Below are positions 14,613 through 23,417 of a stretch of DNA of 64,000 bases, piece after piece. The position numbers were made by a program, and so were the translations under genes. The DNA comes from an uncultured Selenomonadales bacterium (GTDB lineage: Bacteria > Bacillota > Negativicutes > Selenomonadales > Selenomonadaceae). The stretch spans positions 58,360 through 122,359 of the forward strand of contig CALFJB010000056.1 of NCBI GenBank assembly GCA_937877565.1, read 5' to 3'. The notes beneath the pieces are model-generated. The model was not told the DNA's origin and made no database searches. It saw only the letters and a program-made list of their open reading frames with translations. The first letter of the stretch is position 1, and each line of letters begins with the position of its first letter.

Positions 14613-16136
14613 CTATTCAGCAGTTTTGTAGTTGATAGTTTCTTTAAATTCTTTAATCGCCGCGCTAATTTCCGCCTCAAGTGCATCATCAAGTTTCTTT
14701 TTCTCAACAATTTTCTTGCCAATTTCGGCGTGGCGGCTGTGCATAAATTTCAAAAAATCTGCGTGGAATTGAACAACTTTATCAACGGGAATATCAGTTA
14801 AAAATCCTCTAACTGCAGTAAAAATCGTTAAAATCTGATCTTCAACCTGCAACGGCGAATATTGCGCCTGTTTCAAAGTTTCAACCATACGTGCGCCTCT
14901 GTCAAGTTGCGCCTTTGTAGCTTTATCCAAGTCAGAGCCGAATTGTGCGAACGCCGCCAACTCACGGTACTGCGCCAAATCCAAACGCATTGTACCGGCA
15001 ACTTGTTTCATAGCTTTAATTTGCGCCGAGCCGCCAACACGTGAAACTGATAAACCGACTGAAATTGCGGGGCGAATACCTGAATAGAATGAATCTGTTT
15101 CAAGCATAATTTGTCCGTCTGTGATTGAAATAACGTTTGTAGGAATGTAAGCTGAAACGTCGCCCGCTTGAGTTTCGATAATTGGCAGGGCAGTAATTGA
15201 ACCTGCGCCGAGTCTGTCAGAAAGTTTGGCGGCGCGTTCCAAAAGTCTTGAATGTAAATAGAAAACGTCGCCGGGATATGCTTCACGTCCGGGCGGGCGT
15301 CTCAAAAGTAATGACATTGCACGATAAGCCGCCGCGTGTTTCGTTAAATCGTCGTAAACGCAAAGGCAATGTCCGTGTTTTTCGTACATAAAATATTCAG
15401 CCATTGCAACGCCCGCGTAAGGTGCAAGATACTGCAAAGGCGCAGAATCCGCCGCAGTTGCCGCAACAACTATTGAATATTCCATTGCGCCATGATCTTC
15501 CAAAGTTTTAACGACACGTGCAACAGTCGAGGCTTTTTGTCCAATAGCCACGTAAACGCAAATACAATTTTGCCCCTTTTGGTTAATAATCGTGTCAATC
15601 GCAATAGCTGATTTACCAATACCTCTATCGCCGATAATCAATTCACGTTGTCCGCGTCCAATAGGTACAAGCGCGTCAATCGCTTTTAAACCTGTCTGCA
15701 ACGGCTCATGAACTGATTTTCTGTCAGCAATACCGGGAGCTTTAAATTCGACAGGGCGGCTTTGAGTTGTTTCAATAGGTCCTTTGCCGTCGATAGGGCG
15801 TCCGAGTGCATCAACTACGCGCCCAATCATATTATCGCCAACCGGAACCTGCATAATTCGCGCAGTGCGTTTTACCGTTGCGCCTTCTTTAATTTCGTTG
15901 TCGCGTCCGAGTATAACCGCACCAACGTTATCCTGCTCAAGGTTAAGAACCAGCCCAAAAATATCATTGCCGAAATCTAACAATTCGCCGGACATTGCTT
16001 TATCTAAGCCGTGAATGTGTGCAATACCATCGCCGACCTCTATAACCGTGCCGACTTCATCAACATTTAAATCGACGTTGTAATTTTTTATCTGATCCTT
16101 AATTATAGCAGTAATTTCATCTGGATTTATTTTCAT
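14613..16136 (-). CDS. atpA: ATP synthase alpha subunit
   Basis: A 507-aa F1 alpha subunit with P-loop GDRGIGKSAIAID (about residue 169), the nucleotide-binding VYVAIGQKASTVARV region and SVSRVGGSAQIKAMK near the end. Full length, non-catalytic nucleotide site of the hexamer. The ATG has an AGAAGGTG site about 11 nt away. Confidence 0.98.
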   Translation of the reverse strand: MKINPDEITAIIKDQIKNYNVDLNVDEVGTVIEVGDGIAHIHGLDKAMSGELLDFGNDIFGLVLNLEQDNVGAVILGRDNEIKEGATVKRTARIMQVPVGDNMIGRVVDALGRPIDGKGPIETTQSRPVEFKAPGIADRKSVHEPLQTGLKAIDALVPIGRGQRELIIGDRGIGKSAIAIDTIINQKGQNCICVYVAIGQKASTVARVVKTLEDHGAMEYSIVVAATAADSAPLQYLAPYAGVAMAEYFMYEKHGHCLCVYDDLTKHAAAYRAMSLLLRRPPGREAYPGDVFYLHSRLLERAAKLSDRLGAGSITALPIIETQAGDVSAYIPTNVISITDGQIMLETDSFYSGIRPAISVGLSVSRVGGSAQIKAMKQVAGTMRLDLAQYRELAAFAQFGSDLDKATKAQLDRGARMVETLKQAQYSPLQVEDQILTIFTAVRGFLTDIPVDKVVQFHADFLKFMHSRHAEIGKKIVEKKKLDDALEAEISAAIKEFKETINYKTAE

Positions 16137-16191
16137 ATTTTTTGAGTCACCTTCTTTTGGGATTAAGGCTAATTTTTTTTATTTTTTGTAT

Positions 16192-16355
16192 GTACTTTCT
16201 TTGTGTGCGTCAAAGAAAGTACCAAAGAAAGACGCTTTATCGCGCGTCCGCCGCTTGGGTTTACGCACGCTCCAACCGTGTGAGCCGCCAGAGGCGGCGC
16301 GTAGTTTTTCGCACGCTCCAACTTTAACTTTTTACGGCGGCACAGGACGCGCTTT
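16192..16355 (-). repeat. Palindromic interspersed element, family B copy 1
   Basis: Fills most of the atpH-atpA gap. It contains a perfect 12-bp hairpin GTACTTTCTTTG/CAAAGAAAGTAC (16192-16222), paired CGCGTCCGCCGC/GCGGCACAGGACGCG arms, and repeated GCACGCTCCAAC blocks. Read on the minus strand it matches copy 2 at 47829-47991. Confidence 0.8.
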
Positions 16356-16372
16356 TTTTTTCCATTATTTAA

Positions 16373-16927
16373 CTAGCCTCTATTCGCCGAATTTACCGCA
16401 AGCGTACCTTTCAAACTGCGTAAACGTCCTGCCGCACTGCCGTCAATTCGTTTATCGCCTATCGTTACAATCAGTCCGCCTAAAATTGATTTATCTTCGT
16501 GTTTACGAATTTGAATTTTTTTGCCGGTTACTGCCGCAAGTTTTTTAGTAAGCTGATTTTCCTGCGTCTTTGTAAGCGGAAACGCCATTACTACATCTGC
16601 TACCAAAATTCCCTGCTCCTGATTTTTTAAGCCCGTGAAAATTTCGTAAATCTCGTTGAAAATTCCAATTCGATTTTTATCAACCAGCAACAGTAAAAAA
16701 TTCATTACTTCGGCTGAAATTTCATCTTTGAAAGCCTTTGCAAGTAAATCTTTTTTCGCTTGATGCGGGATTAACGGATTCTGAAAAAATTTCACTGCTT
16801 CCGGCAAATTGAAAACGTCTTCTTGAATTTGTTTTAAATCTTTGTCGTAAGCGTCAAGTTTTTTTTCTTCCAATGCAAGTTCAAAAATTGCGCGAGCGTA
16901 CTTCGTGGCAAGCTGAATATTTAACAT
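16373..16927 (-). CDS. atpH: ATP synthase delta subunit (OSCP)
   Basis: A 184-aa delta subunit linking F1 to the b stator: N-terminal helical domain (ATKYARAIFELALEEKKLDA), the LLVDKNRIGIFNEIYEIF region, and C-terminal GGLIVTIGDKRIDGSAAGRL. The ATG follows GAGGTGG, 11 bp after atpF. Confidence 0.96.
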   Translation of the reverse strand: MLNIQLATKYARAIFELALEEKKLDAYDKDLKQIQEDVFNLPEAVKFFQNPLIPHQAKKDLLAKAFKDEISAEVMNFLLLLVDKNRIGIFNEIYEIFTGLKNQEQGILVADVVMAFPLTKTQENQLTKKLAAVTGKKIQIRKHEDKSILGGLIVTIGDKRIDGSAAGRLRSLKGTLAVNSANRG

Positions 16928-16938
16928 TTAGCCCACCT

Positions 16939-17433
16939 CTACTTTACGCCTTCAATGTTATCAAGACCGGCTATAAAATCGCTTACAAGTTTATCATTTT
17001 CTTTGGAAGTAAGATTTTTTTCGACGATTTTTTCAGCCGCCGCCAAACTCAAGGTTACAATTTCTTTTTGCATTTGCTCAAAGGCGCGGGCGCGTTCGTT
17101 TTGAATTTCAAGTTGCGCGTTTTGCTTTAAGCGTTCAATTTCTTTTTTAGTTTCGGCAACCAGTGCCTCACGTTCCTGCCGCGCCGTAAGTTCAGCTTTT
17201 TCAACTATTTCTGCGGCGCGTTTTTGTGCGTCTGCCAACTGCGATTTATATTGCTTTAAAGTTTCTTCAGCGGCTTTTTTGTCGTCGTCCGCTTTTTTGA
17301 TAGTTTCTTTAATTTTGTCAGAGCGTTGTTTCAACATTCTTGCAACCGGCTCATAAGCCAACGCACGCAGTATTGCCGCTAATATCAAAAAGTTTACAAC
17401 CTGCGCGATCATTGTTGCATTTATTTCTATCAA
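16939..17433 (-). CDS. atpF: ATP synthase b subunit
   Basis: A 164-aa stator subunit: N-terminal membrane helix (residues about 5-25, TMIAQVVNFLILAAILRALA) and a long charged coiled coil. Start is a TTG at 17433 about 8 nt after GGAGGA. Directly upstream of atpH as usual, but separated from atpE by the RNHCP gene. Confidence 0.95.
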   Translation of the reverse strand: MIEINATMIAQVVNFLILAAILRALAYEPVARMLKQRSDKIKETIKKADDDKKAAEETLKQYKSQLADAQKRAAEIVEKAELTARQEREALVAETKKEIERLKQNAQLEIQNERARAFEQMQKEIVTLSLAAAEKIVEKNLTSKENDKLVSDFIAGLDNIEGVK

Positions 17434-17455
17434 AAGAAATTCCTCCTCTCCGATT

Positions 17456-17875
17456 TTATTCGCCGTCGCCGCAAATTAAATCTGTAATTTCTTCGATTCT
17501 GTCAAGCGGAAACGGTGGAGACGAAATTGGTTTCATTGCCAAAGAAATTAGCTTAACGGGATTATCATCAGCGGCAATTCTGTTTGAGTGCAGTACGCCG
17601 CAAATTTTGCAACGATGAATAATTTTCCATTCGCCATTTTTCATTATCCAAATTGCAACCGGCTCCATAATTCCGCCGCAATTAGCATCTCTGTCGCCGG
17701 GTTCGTCGTCCAAATGCTGACTTGTCAAACAATACGGGCAATGGTTACGGTGATTAGTTCCCGCGCCCGTTTCAACTACAAGCCGCCCGCAATTTTTGCA
17801 AATAAACGGCTCGTCGCAAGCGTGATTTTTATAATATCCTTTGGCAAAAAGTTTTCTTTTATTTTCTCTATTCAA
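17456..17875 (-). CDS. RNHCP-domain zinc protein inserted between atpE and atpF
   Basis: A 139-aa protein with CKNCGR, then NHRNHCPYCLTSQHLDDEPG with GDRDANCGG, the signature of the RNHCP family, then CKICGVLHSNRI; the Cys pairs should hold zinc. Function of the family is unknown. The start is TTG at 17875 after GGAGG (7 nt); the in-frame upstream codons lack a ribosome site. Its place inside the atp operon is unusual. A 10-bp inverted repeat lies between atpE and this gene. Confidence 0.85.
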   Translation of the reverse strand: MNRENKRKLFAKGYYKNHACDEPFICKNCGRLVVETGAGTNHRNHCPYCLTSQHLDDEPGDRDANCGGIMEPVAIWIMKNGEWKIIHRCKICGVLHSNRIAADDNPVKLISLAMKPISSPPFPLDRIEEITDLICGDGE

Positions 17876-17913
17876 TGCTTTTACCTCCAAAATTTTATTT
17901 TTATGGAGGCGCA

Positions 17914-17946
17914 ACTTGTAAGCAACCTCCCGATTAGCTTACAAGT
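17914..17946 (-). repeat. Intercistronic hairpin after atpE
   Basis: Perfect 10-bp arms ACTTGTAAGC/GCTTACAAGT with a 13-nt loop, between the atpE stop and the RNHCP gene. No T-run, so RNA processing or stabilisation of the atpE message is more likely than termination. Confidence 0.65.
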
Positions 17947-17991
17947 TTTATTGCATTAAATTTTTTCAAAAGTCATTCTCCTAACTAAGAA

Positions 17992-18246
17992 TCAACCGCC
18001 AATCAACGGGTTAGCATAAAGCATAATCAACGCAACAACAGCGGCGATAATTGCCATAGCTTCAATCAAACCGACTGAAATAAGCGTGTTTGTAAAAAGT
18101 GTGCCTTGAGCTTCCGGCTGGCGTGTAATACCTTCAATAAATTTGCTTGTAACAATACCATCACCGAGACCTGCGCCAATCGCTGCGAGTCCCATACAAA
18201 TACCTGCTCCAATAAGAGCCGCCGCTACCATAATTGCTTGTTCCAT
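17992..18246 (-). CDS. atpE: ATP synthase c subunit with Asp at the second ion-site position
   Basis: An 84-aa hairpin of two membrane helices joined by the polar RQPE loop. The ion-carrying carboxylate is E62 (GLIEAMAI). On helix 1, D29 in GAGLGDG occupies the position of Gln32 in the Ilyobacter Na+ site (my alignment on the RQPEA loop), while the Ser/Thr that complete a Na+ site are Ala63/Met64 here. So there are two carboxylates per subunit but no classical Na+ ligand set. Strong AGGAGG site. Ion specificity cannot be read safely. Confidence 0.96.
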   Translation of the reverse strand: MEQAIMVAAALIGAGICMGLAAIGAGLGDGIVTSKFIEGITRQPEAQGTLFTNTLISVGLIEAMAIIAAVVALIMLYANPLIGG

Positions 18247-18276
18247 TTAAAAATCCTCCTAAAATTTAAAATTAAC

Positions 18277-18726
18277 TTATCCATCAATAGAATTGTAAAA
18301 ATCTTCATCGTAGACGCCGTAAAATTTTTCACCAAAAACAAGCCAGTAAACAATTTCCGCGCCCATTGCGTAACCGCTGCCTTCAGCAACTGTACCGTTT
18401 GGATTTAAAAATGAAAAGTTGCCGTCTTCGTCAACGAAATAAACTTTTCTTTCGCCAACGTCGTAAGCAAACATCATTTCATTTTCCTTGCTCCAATCAG
18501 TATTTTCAGGTTTTATGCTGTCAAAAACAAAGTAGTTAAACGAAATAATGCAGGGCGTTTCTTCATTTACCAAAGTTAAAGTGTCCTTTTTCAGAAAATA
18601 TTCGTAACCTTGATGCTGATAGAAAACTTTTAAATTCTCGTCAGAATGAGGATCACGAACGCCTGCAGTTGCAGTAGAAAAAATTGTTGTAATTAAAATT
18701 GCGACAAGAAAAAATTTTTCCGGCAC
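18277..18726 (-). CDS. Small exported hypothetical protein between atpB and atpE
   Basis: About 149 aa with an N-terminal signal peptide (FFLVAILITTIFSTATAG) and an acidic, aromatic-rich mature part. No family recognised. GTG at 18726 is 9 nt after AAGGAG; the ATG at 18732 would be only 2 nt from it. It takes the place between a and c subunit genes and would be co-transcribed with them. Confidence 0.65.
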   Translation of the reverse strand: MPEKFFLVAILITTIFSTATAGVRDPHSDENLKVFYQHQGYEYFLKKDTLTLVNEETPCIISFNYFVFDSIKPENTDWSKENEMMFAYDVGERKVYFVDEDGNFSFLNPNGTVAEGSGYAMGAEIVYWLVFGEKFYGVYDEDFYNSIDG

Positions 18727-18748
18727 AAGCATTACTCCTTAACAGTTT

Positions 18749-18775
18749 GACTAAAAACCACTTTTAAATTAGTGG
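18749..18775 (-). terminator. Weak hairpin after atpB
   Basis: CCACT-AATTTAAA-AGTGG followed by TTTTTAG on the minus strand, overlapping the atpB stop. Possible partial terminator setting the a to c ratio. Confidence 0.35.
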
Positions 18776-19443
18776 CTGTCCTTAACAGCGTTACCTAAAT
18801 AAGCCATACTAAGCATCGTAAAAATAACCGCGTGAACACAGCTGATAAAAATACTAAATCCCAACCACGCCACGCTCGGAAGTGATAACCAGAATGGATT
18901 TTCCGTCAAATGAAGTAAAACGATAATCAGAATTTCGCCCGCGAGAATGTTACCGAATAGACGAAAAGCCAACGTGATAGGTTTTGCAATTTCTTCAATC
19001 GCATTGATGACGACGAACGGGGCTATAGGCTGGAAAAAGTGCGCGATATAGTGTCCGCCCTTGAAATATAATCCCAAGACATGTACCAAACAAACAACCA
19101 TTAAAGCTAATCCCAAAGTTGTATTTAAATCGTTTGTCGGCGATTCAAGAAATGGTATCAAGCCCAAAAGGTTACTTGTCAGCAGGAATAAAAACAGCGA
19201 CACGATAAACGGCGCAAGAAACATTCCGCGCTTGCCCATCATACCTTCAATTTGCCCGTGCAACCATTCTACGATTATTTCAATGAAGTTTTGCCAGCCT
19301 GTTGGAATAACTTTTAAACTTCGGACGGCAAGACAAGAGACAGCAATAGCAATAATCATAGCAAGCCACGTCATTTCTAAGGTTTCAATGTTGAAAGTCA
19401 AGCCCATAAATTGAACAGTCTCACGAACGCCAATATGTTCCAT
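18769..19443 (-). CDS. atpB: ATP synthase a subunit
   Basis: A 224-aa membrane subunit forming the ion half-channels, with about five hydrophobic segments. The conserved arginine lies in KPITLAFRLFGNILAGEI, and ISCVHAVIFTMLSMAYLGNA is the last helix. ATG at 19443 follows GAGAGGAGGTGA. Confidence 0.96.
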   Translation of the reverse strand: MEHIGVRETVQFMGLTFNIETLEMTWLAMIIAIAVSCLAVRSLKVIPTGWQNFIEIIVEWLHGQIEGMMGKRGMFLAPFIVSLFLFLLTSNLLGLIPFLESPTNDLNTTLGLALMVVCLVHVLGLYFKGGHYIAHFFQPIAPFVVINAIEEIAKPITLAFRLFGNILAGEILIIVLLHLTENPFWLSLPSVAWLGFSIFISCVHAVIFTMLSMAYLGNAVKDSH

Positions 19444-19447
19444 AAAT

Positions 19448-19861
19448 TCACCTCCTCTCAAAATACACCAAAACACCTAGCGCGGTTACGTAGAAAACAA
19501 TAAAACACACCGACGACGTTATAAATAACTCCGTCGATATTTTAGCGGCAACCGCCAAAACTACTGAAATCATCAGCAACCGCAATAACAATCCAATTAA
19601 CATTGTGCGTTTCGCCTGTGCAACATTCATATTTGCCGCAGTTTCAAGCCGCGCCGCCGTCGATAGGAAATAAAAAAAAGCCAACAACGCGCCTATAAAC
19701 ACCGAGCCGCACAAATAAAATTGTCCAATGGAAATTAATTGTATCACTAACATTGCGGCTACTGCAAGAAAAATCTTATAGCCGCGCTTGAATCTTAAAA
19801 TTACCTGTCTCATGCTTGAAACATTCGCCGCGCAAAATTTTTTCCCTGCAAAAATTTTCAA
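19448..19861 (-). CDS. atpI: ATP synthase protein I-like
   Basis: A small membrane protein with about four hydrophobic segments (FLAVAAMLVIQLISIG, VFIGALLAFFYFLSTAA, MLIGLLLRLLMISVVLAVAA, FIVFYVTALGVLVYF), first gene of the atp operon as in many bacteria. AtpI proteins assist c-ring assembly or magnesium/ion uptake. The start is unclear: TTG at 19861 or ATG at 19813, neither with a clear ribosome site. Confidence 0.8.
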   Translation of the reverse strand: MKIFAGKKFCAANVSSMRQVILRFKRGYKIFLAVAAMLVIQLISIGQFYLCGSVFIGALLAFFYFLSTAARLETAANMNVAQAKRTMLIGLLLRLLMISVVLAVAAKISTELFITSSVCFIVFYVTALGVLVYFERR

Positions 19862-19916
19862 TAAAATAAAAAAGCCCGTGCCTTACAAGGTACGAATTAA
19901 ATTTATTTTAAAAAAA

Positions 19917-20318
19917 TCAATTTTTTCTGTTGGCAATTTCACTTTGAATTGTTTCCCACATTTTATGCTCGATTGGATAATTATTGTCAGTAAGATGAAT
20001 TCCAATAGGATTATCATTTTTTTGAAAAAGAACTTCGCCGTTTGTCTTTTGAGTAAAATAATAATATGGATAAGTTACTGCGCCGTTTTCACGAACTTCT
20101 TTTGATTTCACGTATACAATTATTGAATATGAGCCTCTGTGCGCCCACCAGTCTTTCCCCAATTCTTCATTATATTTAATCGTTTCAGTCATCAAATAAA
20201 TTTTAGTTTTAAAAAGTGGTTCCGTTCCGCAATAAACTTCGCGTGCGCTTGCTTGCGGAGTAAAATTCAAAAATATTCCAACTGCCAAAAATGCAACCAT
20301 TAAAAGTTTTTTCAACAT
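19917..20318 (-). CDS. Exported hypothetical protein (133 aa)
   Basis: Signal peptide LLMVAFLAVGIFLNF ending in QASA-RE, then an aromatic-rich mature domain with YSIIVYVKSKEV. No family recognised. The ATG at 20318 follows GAGGAGG. It is upstream of atpI on the same strand but separated by 55 bp. Confidence 0.65.
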   Translation of the reverse strand: MLKKLLMVAFLAVGIFLNFTPQASAREVYCGTEPLFKTKIYLMTETIKYNEELGKDWWAHRGSYSIIVYVKSKEVRENGAVTYPYYYFTQKTNGEVLFQKNDNPIGIHLTDNNYPIEHKMWETIQSEIANRKN

Positions 20319-20381
20319 TGCAAACAACCTCCTCAAAATTTTTTCCAATTATATCACATTCAGTTTCAATTTAAATAAAAA

Positions 20382-20410
20382 AATTGCCCCGAATTTCTTC
20401 AGGGCTTTTA
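20382..20410 (-). terminator. Terminator after the VWA gene
   Basis: Stem GCCCTGAA-GAAA-TTCGGGGC with TTTTTTT on the minus strand. Confidence 0.8.
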
Positions 20411-20427
20411 AAAAATTTCGCGCAGGT

Positions 20428-21075
20428 TTATTTTCTGGATTTAAAATCTTCGTCAACGTCTTCGCGCCATTCGTCGGCAACTTCGTCCATACTTTTAGCC
20501 GCCATTGCCGCGCCGAAAAATTTTGACATTGAGGCATATCTTGCCCGCGTTCCGCTGCTGTCATTGTGATAATTTACCGTTCGATTTTTGGAAATTCCAA
20601 GATGACTTGCAACGTCAAACGCATCAATATTTGCGCCCATAAATACGAAGTCCCAGCCTTTTTCTTTTTGAGTTTCGACAAGTTTTTTAATATCGTTGTA
20701 ACTGTATTTGTGGCTTGAATTTTCTTCACCGTCAGTTGTAATAATGAAAATCGTTTTGGCGGGTACGTCTTCAGGGCGGGCGTATTTGTGAATATTTCTG
20801 ATATGTTTAATGGCGTCGCCCATTGCGTCAAGTAAAGCCGTATTTCCGCGTACAAAATATTCTTTTTCGGTTAGAATTGGTACTTCAGAAATTGGCAACC
20901 TATCATGAATTACTTCGGATTCATGGTCAAAAAGTACGGTTGAAACAAGCGCGGCATTTTCTGAATTTTTATGTTTGCCGAGCATTGAGTTAAAACCGCC
21001 GATAGTATCTTTTTCGAGTCCGCTCATTGAACCGCTACGATCCAGAATAAAAATCATTTCAGTCAAATTTTCCAC
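20428..21075 (-). CDS. VWA-domain protein
   Basis: A 215-aa single von Willebrand A domain with MIDAS motif DRSGSMSG near the start, a threonine in GNTAL and the later IITTDGEENSS. No signal peptide, so cytoplasmic. VWA proteins bind partners through a metal ion; the partner is not evident here. GTG start after GGAGG. The last residues are basic. Confidence 0.85.
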   Translation of the reverse strand: MENLTEMIFILDRSGSMSGLEKDTIGGFNSMLGKHKNSENAALVSTVLFDHESEVIHDRLPISEVPILTEKEYFVRGNTALLDAMGDAIKHIRNIHKYARPEDVPAKTIFIITTDGEENSSHKYSYNDIKKLVETQKEKGWDFVFMGANIDAFDVASHLGISKNRTVNYHNDSSGTRARYASMSKFFGAAMAAKSMDEVADEWREDVDEDFKSRK

Positions 21076-21091
21076 AATTAAAACCTCCTAA

Positions 21092-21889
21092 TTATTTTAC
21101 AAAACGCGGCTTTAAAATCAACGTCACGAAATAAATTGCCGCCGCACAAACTACAATAGTTGAACCTGCCGCAGAATTTAATTCATAAGCTAAAAATAAT
21201 CCCGTCAAGCCGGAAATTAACGCCGTTGCCACACTGAAAACGTGATACGCCTTCACAGAGTTTGTAACATTTCTTGCCGCTGCCGCCGGTAAAACTAAAA
21301 GCGCGTTTATTATCAAAATTCCTACCCATTGGATTGAAAGTGCAACTACTACCGCCAAAATTACCGCGAAAATTGATTCAACTTTTTGTGTGTCAATTCC
21401 ACGACTCCGCGCCAACGTTTTATTTACTGACGAAATTAAAAGCTTGTTGAATAAAAAAATCCAGCTTACAAAAACCAAAACAAATACAATCGACAAATAA
21501 ATTAAATCTTCCTGCGAAATTGAAAGTAAATCGCCAATTAAAAATCTTGAAAATTTATTAAATTGTCCGCCCGCCGACATCAGCATTAAACCAAGTGCAA
21601 TAGCCGTCGAACTGAACACACCAATAACCGTATCTGCGCCGCTGTGCGCTTTATTTTTTATGTAAGTTATCAGCAACGCAAAAATTATTGAAAAAATTAT
21701 CAAGCCGAAAATTTCACTGCCGACGCCGAAAATTGCGCCAAGTGCAATTCCCGTAAATGCGCCGTGTCCCAATGAATCAGAAAAAAAAGCCATTCGGTTT
21801 GATACAACCATTGTTGACAAGATACCGAACAGCGGAGTTACCAAAAGTATTGCGCAAAGCGCGTTCCTCATAAATTCAAATTCAAACAT
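21092..21889 (-). CDS. ABC-3 family metal transporter permease (ZnuB/MntB type)
   Basis: A 265-aa permease with 7-8 hydrophobic segments and the family's SNRMAFFSDSLGHGAFTGIA segment. It should move Zn2+ or Mn2+ with an ATPase and a binding protein, neither of which is in the window, so it works with partners elsewhere or is a remnant. Start ATG at 21889, 1 bp after the ctpA stop. Confidence 0.85.
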   Translation of the reverse strand: MFEFEFMRNALCAILLVTPLFGILSTMVVSNRMAFFSDSLGHGAFTGIALGAIFGVGSEIFGLIIFSIIFALLITYIKNKAHSGADTVIGVFSSTAIALGLMLMSAGGQFNKFSRFLIGDLLSISQEDLIYLSIVFVLVFVSWIFLFNKLLISSVNKTLARSRGIDTQKVESIFAVILAVVVALSIQWVGILIINALLVLPAAAARNVTNSVKAYHVFSVATALISGLTGLFLAYELNSAAGSTIVVCAAAIYFVTLILKPRFVK

Positions 21890-21890
21890 T

Positions 21891-23081
21891 TCAATCAAAC
21901 AAAATTTTCCCTGCGTCAAGTTGAGTGGACAAAATATTTTCAGCCATTTTCAGTTGCGTATCCTCAAAGTCATTCAAATCCATATCCCGTGACATTTGCA
22001 AAGGAGTTTTCAAATCAACTTCAACATCCGGAACAATTCCGATACCGTCGATACTGCGACCATTCGGCGTGTAATATTTTGCTATTGTCAATTTCAAGCC
22101 GTCGTCGTGGAACATTGGAATAACAGTTTGTACCGAGCCTTTGCCGTAGGAAGTTTTACCGACGATTAACGCCGCCTTAGTGTCCTGTAAAGCCCCGCTC
22201 AAAAGTTCGGACGCGCTTGCACTGTTTTGATCCAGCAAAACGACTATTGGAAATTTCGGCTGTTGCAAATTTGAGGTGTAAACTTCCTTTTCGCCGTCAC
22301 GTTTTATAACTGAAACGATTGTACCGGCGGGAACAATTTCCTGCGCAATTTCAACGCAACTTGTAATGACGCCGCCGGGATTTTGCCGCAAATCTAAAAT
22401 CAAGCCCTTCATTCCGTTACTTTCCAATTCTTGCACGATATTTTTAAATTCTTTGCCGGAATTTTCGCTGAAATTAGAAATTCTAATGTAGCCTTCGCGG
22501 TCGTCAAGCATTTTTCCGGCTACGGTTTTAACTTGGATAACGTCTCGGGTAATTGTATAAGTTTTGTCCTCTTCGCCTTCACGACGAATTAAAAGTTCAA
22601 CATTTGTACCTACTTCGCCGCGAATTTTCATAGCAACTTCACCCGGTTCAATTTCGCTGATTGGTTGAGAATTTACCGCCAAAATAGAATCGCCCGCAAG
22701 CAAGCCGACTTTTTCGCCGGGACTTTCAGGAATGACGCCCAAAACTTGAACGCCGCCATCACGAAAACCCATATAAACGCCAATACCGCCGAAACTTCCG
22801 CTTGTTTCAGTTTTCAGTTGGTTATAAAGTCTTGGCTCAAGATAAATTGAGTGCGGGTCGTCCAAAGAGCGCACCATTCCGCTAATTGCGCCGTTTACAA
22901 GTGAATCTTCTTCGACTTCGCGAACGTATTGGGATTCTATAAATTTCATTGCGCCAATAAGCCGCGCAAGGTTGCCAACGCTTTTAGCGTCGAAACTCAA
23001 GGCAACGCAAAGCCCAACGATTGTGCCAATAGAACTGACCAACGCCACTAAAATAACCCCAATGATTGTTTTTTTACTCAT
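21891..23081 (-). CDS. ctpA: S41 carboxyl-terminal processing protease
   Basis: A 396-aa envelope protease: N-terminal membrane anchor, PDZ domain (about residues 90-180, FGGIGVYMGFRDGGVQVLGV) and S41 domain with catalytic Ser in NSASASELLSGAL and Lys in TSYGKGSVQTV. Start ATG at 23081 after GAGGC. It is followed without a gap by the ABC permease gene. Confidence 0.92.
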   Translation of the reverse strand: MSKKTIIGVILVALVSSIGTIVGLCVALSFDAKSVGNLARLIGAMKFIESQYVREVEEDSLVNGAISGMVRSLDDPHSIYLEPRLYNQLKTETSGSFGGIGVYMGFRDGGVQVLGVIPESPGEKVGLLAGDSILAVNSQPISEIEPGEVAMKIRGEVGTNVELLIRREGEEDKTYTITRDVIQVKTVAGKMLDDREGYIRISNFSENSGKEFKNIVQELESNGMKGLILDLRQNPGGVITSCVEIAQEIVPAGTIVSVIKRDGEKEVYTSNLQQPKFPIVVLLDQNSASASELLSGALQDTKAALIVGKTSYGKGSVQTVIPMFHDDGLKLTIAKYYTPNGRSIDGIGIVPDVEVDLKTPLQMSRDMDLNDFEDTQLKMAENILSTQLDAGKILFD

Positions 23082-23204
23082 CAAATTGCCTCATTCAAAA
23101 ATTTTTGCAAAGATTTTTTCACGTTATTTTATTGCAAGCTGTATATTTTTGTCAACATTTTAAAATTTGCGGCAGTGTTTCCGTTTAGTATTTTCTTCAA
23201 ATTG

Positions 23205-23240
23205 CGGAGCAATTCCCTAACCATTAATCACTATCCACTA
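23205..23240. repeat. Remnant of a heptad element, one arm only
   Basis: CCCTAAC, CATTAAT, CACTATC, CACTAGA follow GCAATT, the same junction seen in copy H3 (36235-36241). The opposing arm is missing. Confidence 0.5.
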
Positions 23241-23248
23241 GAATATGT

Positions 23249-23400
23249 TTACAAACAAGTTTGGAAAAAATGGGCGTCCAAGGATGGACGCCCGCCGCGC
23301 TTGCAATGCGACTTAGAGAGCACGCCTGCTAACGCAGCCGCGCAAGGACCATTGCTCCGCCGTGATGGCGATATAATCTGCGCCAAAGAAAGAAAAGCCG
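23249..23400. repeat. Decayed family A element
   Basis: Contains the hairpin GGGCGTCCA-AGGA-TGGACGCCC and the family A core GAGCACGCCTGCTAACGCAG, both seen in the intact copies at 29986 and 39567, but without terminal repeats. It fills most of the 333-bp ctpA-ung gap; the rest of that gap shows only the half heptad element. Confidence 0.65.
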
Positions 23401-23417
23401 TTTTAAAAAAATCTAAA

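Noticed and set aside
16137..16372. An extra small gene in the atpH-atpA gap
   Set aside because: The open frames there fall wholly within the family B repeat and have no ribosome sites.
19862..19916. Terminator between the 133-aa exported protein gene and atpI
   Set aside because: The stem GTGCCTT/AAGGTAC is short with a mismatch on the relevant strand; too weak to list.
21092..21889. A complete metal ABC transporter operon
   Set aside because: Only the permease is present; no ATPase or binding protein gene is found on either side.
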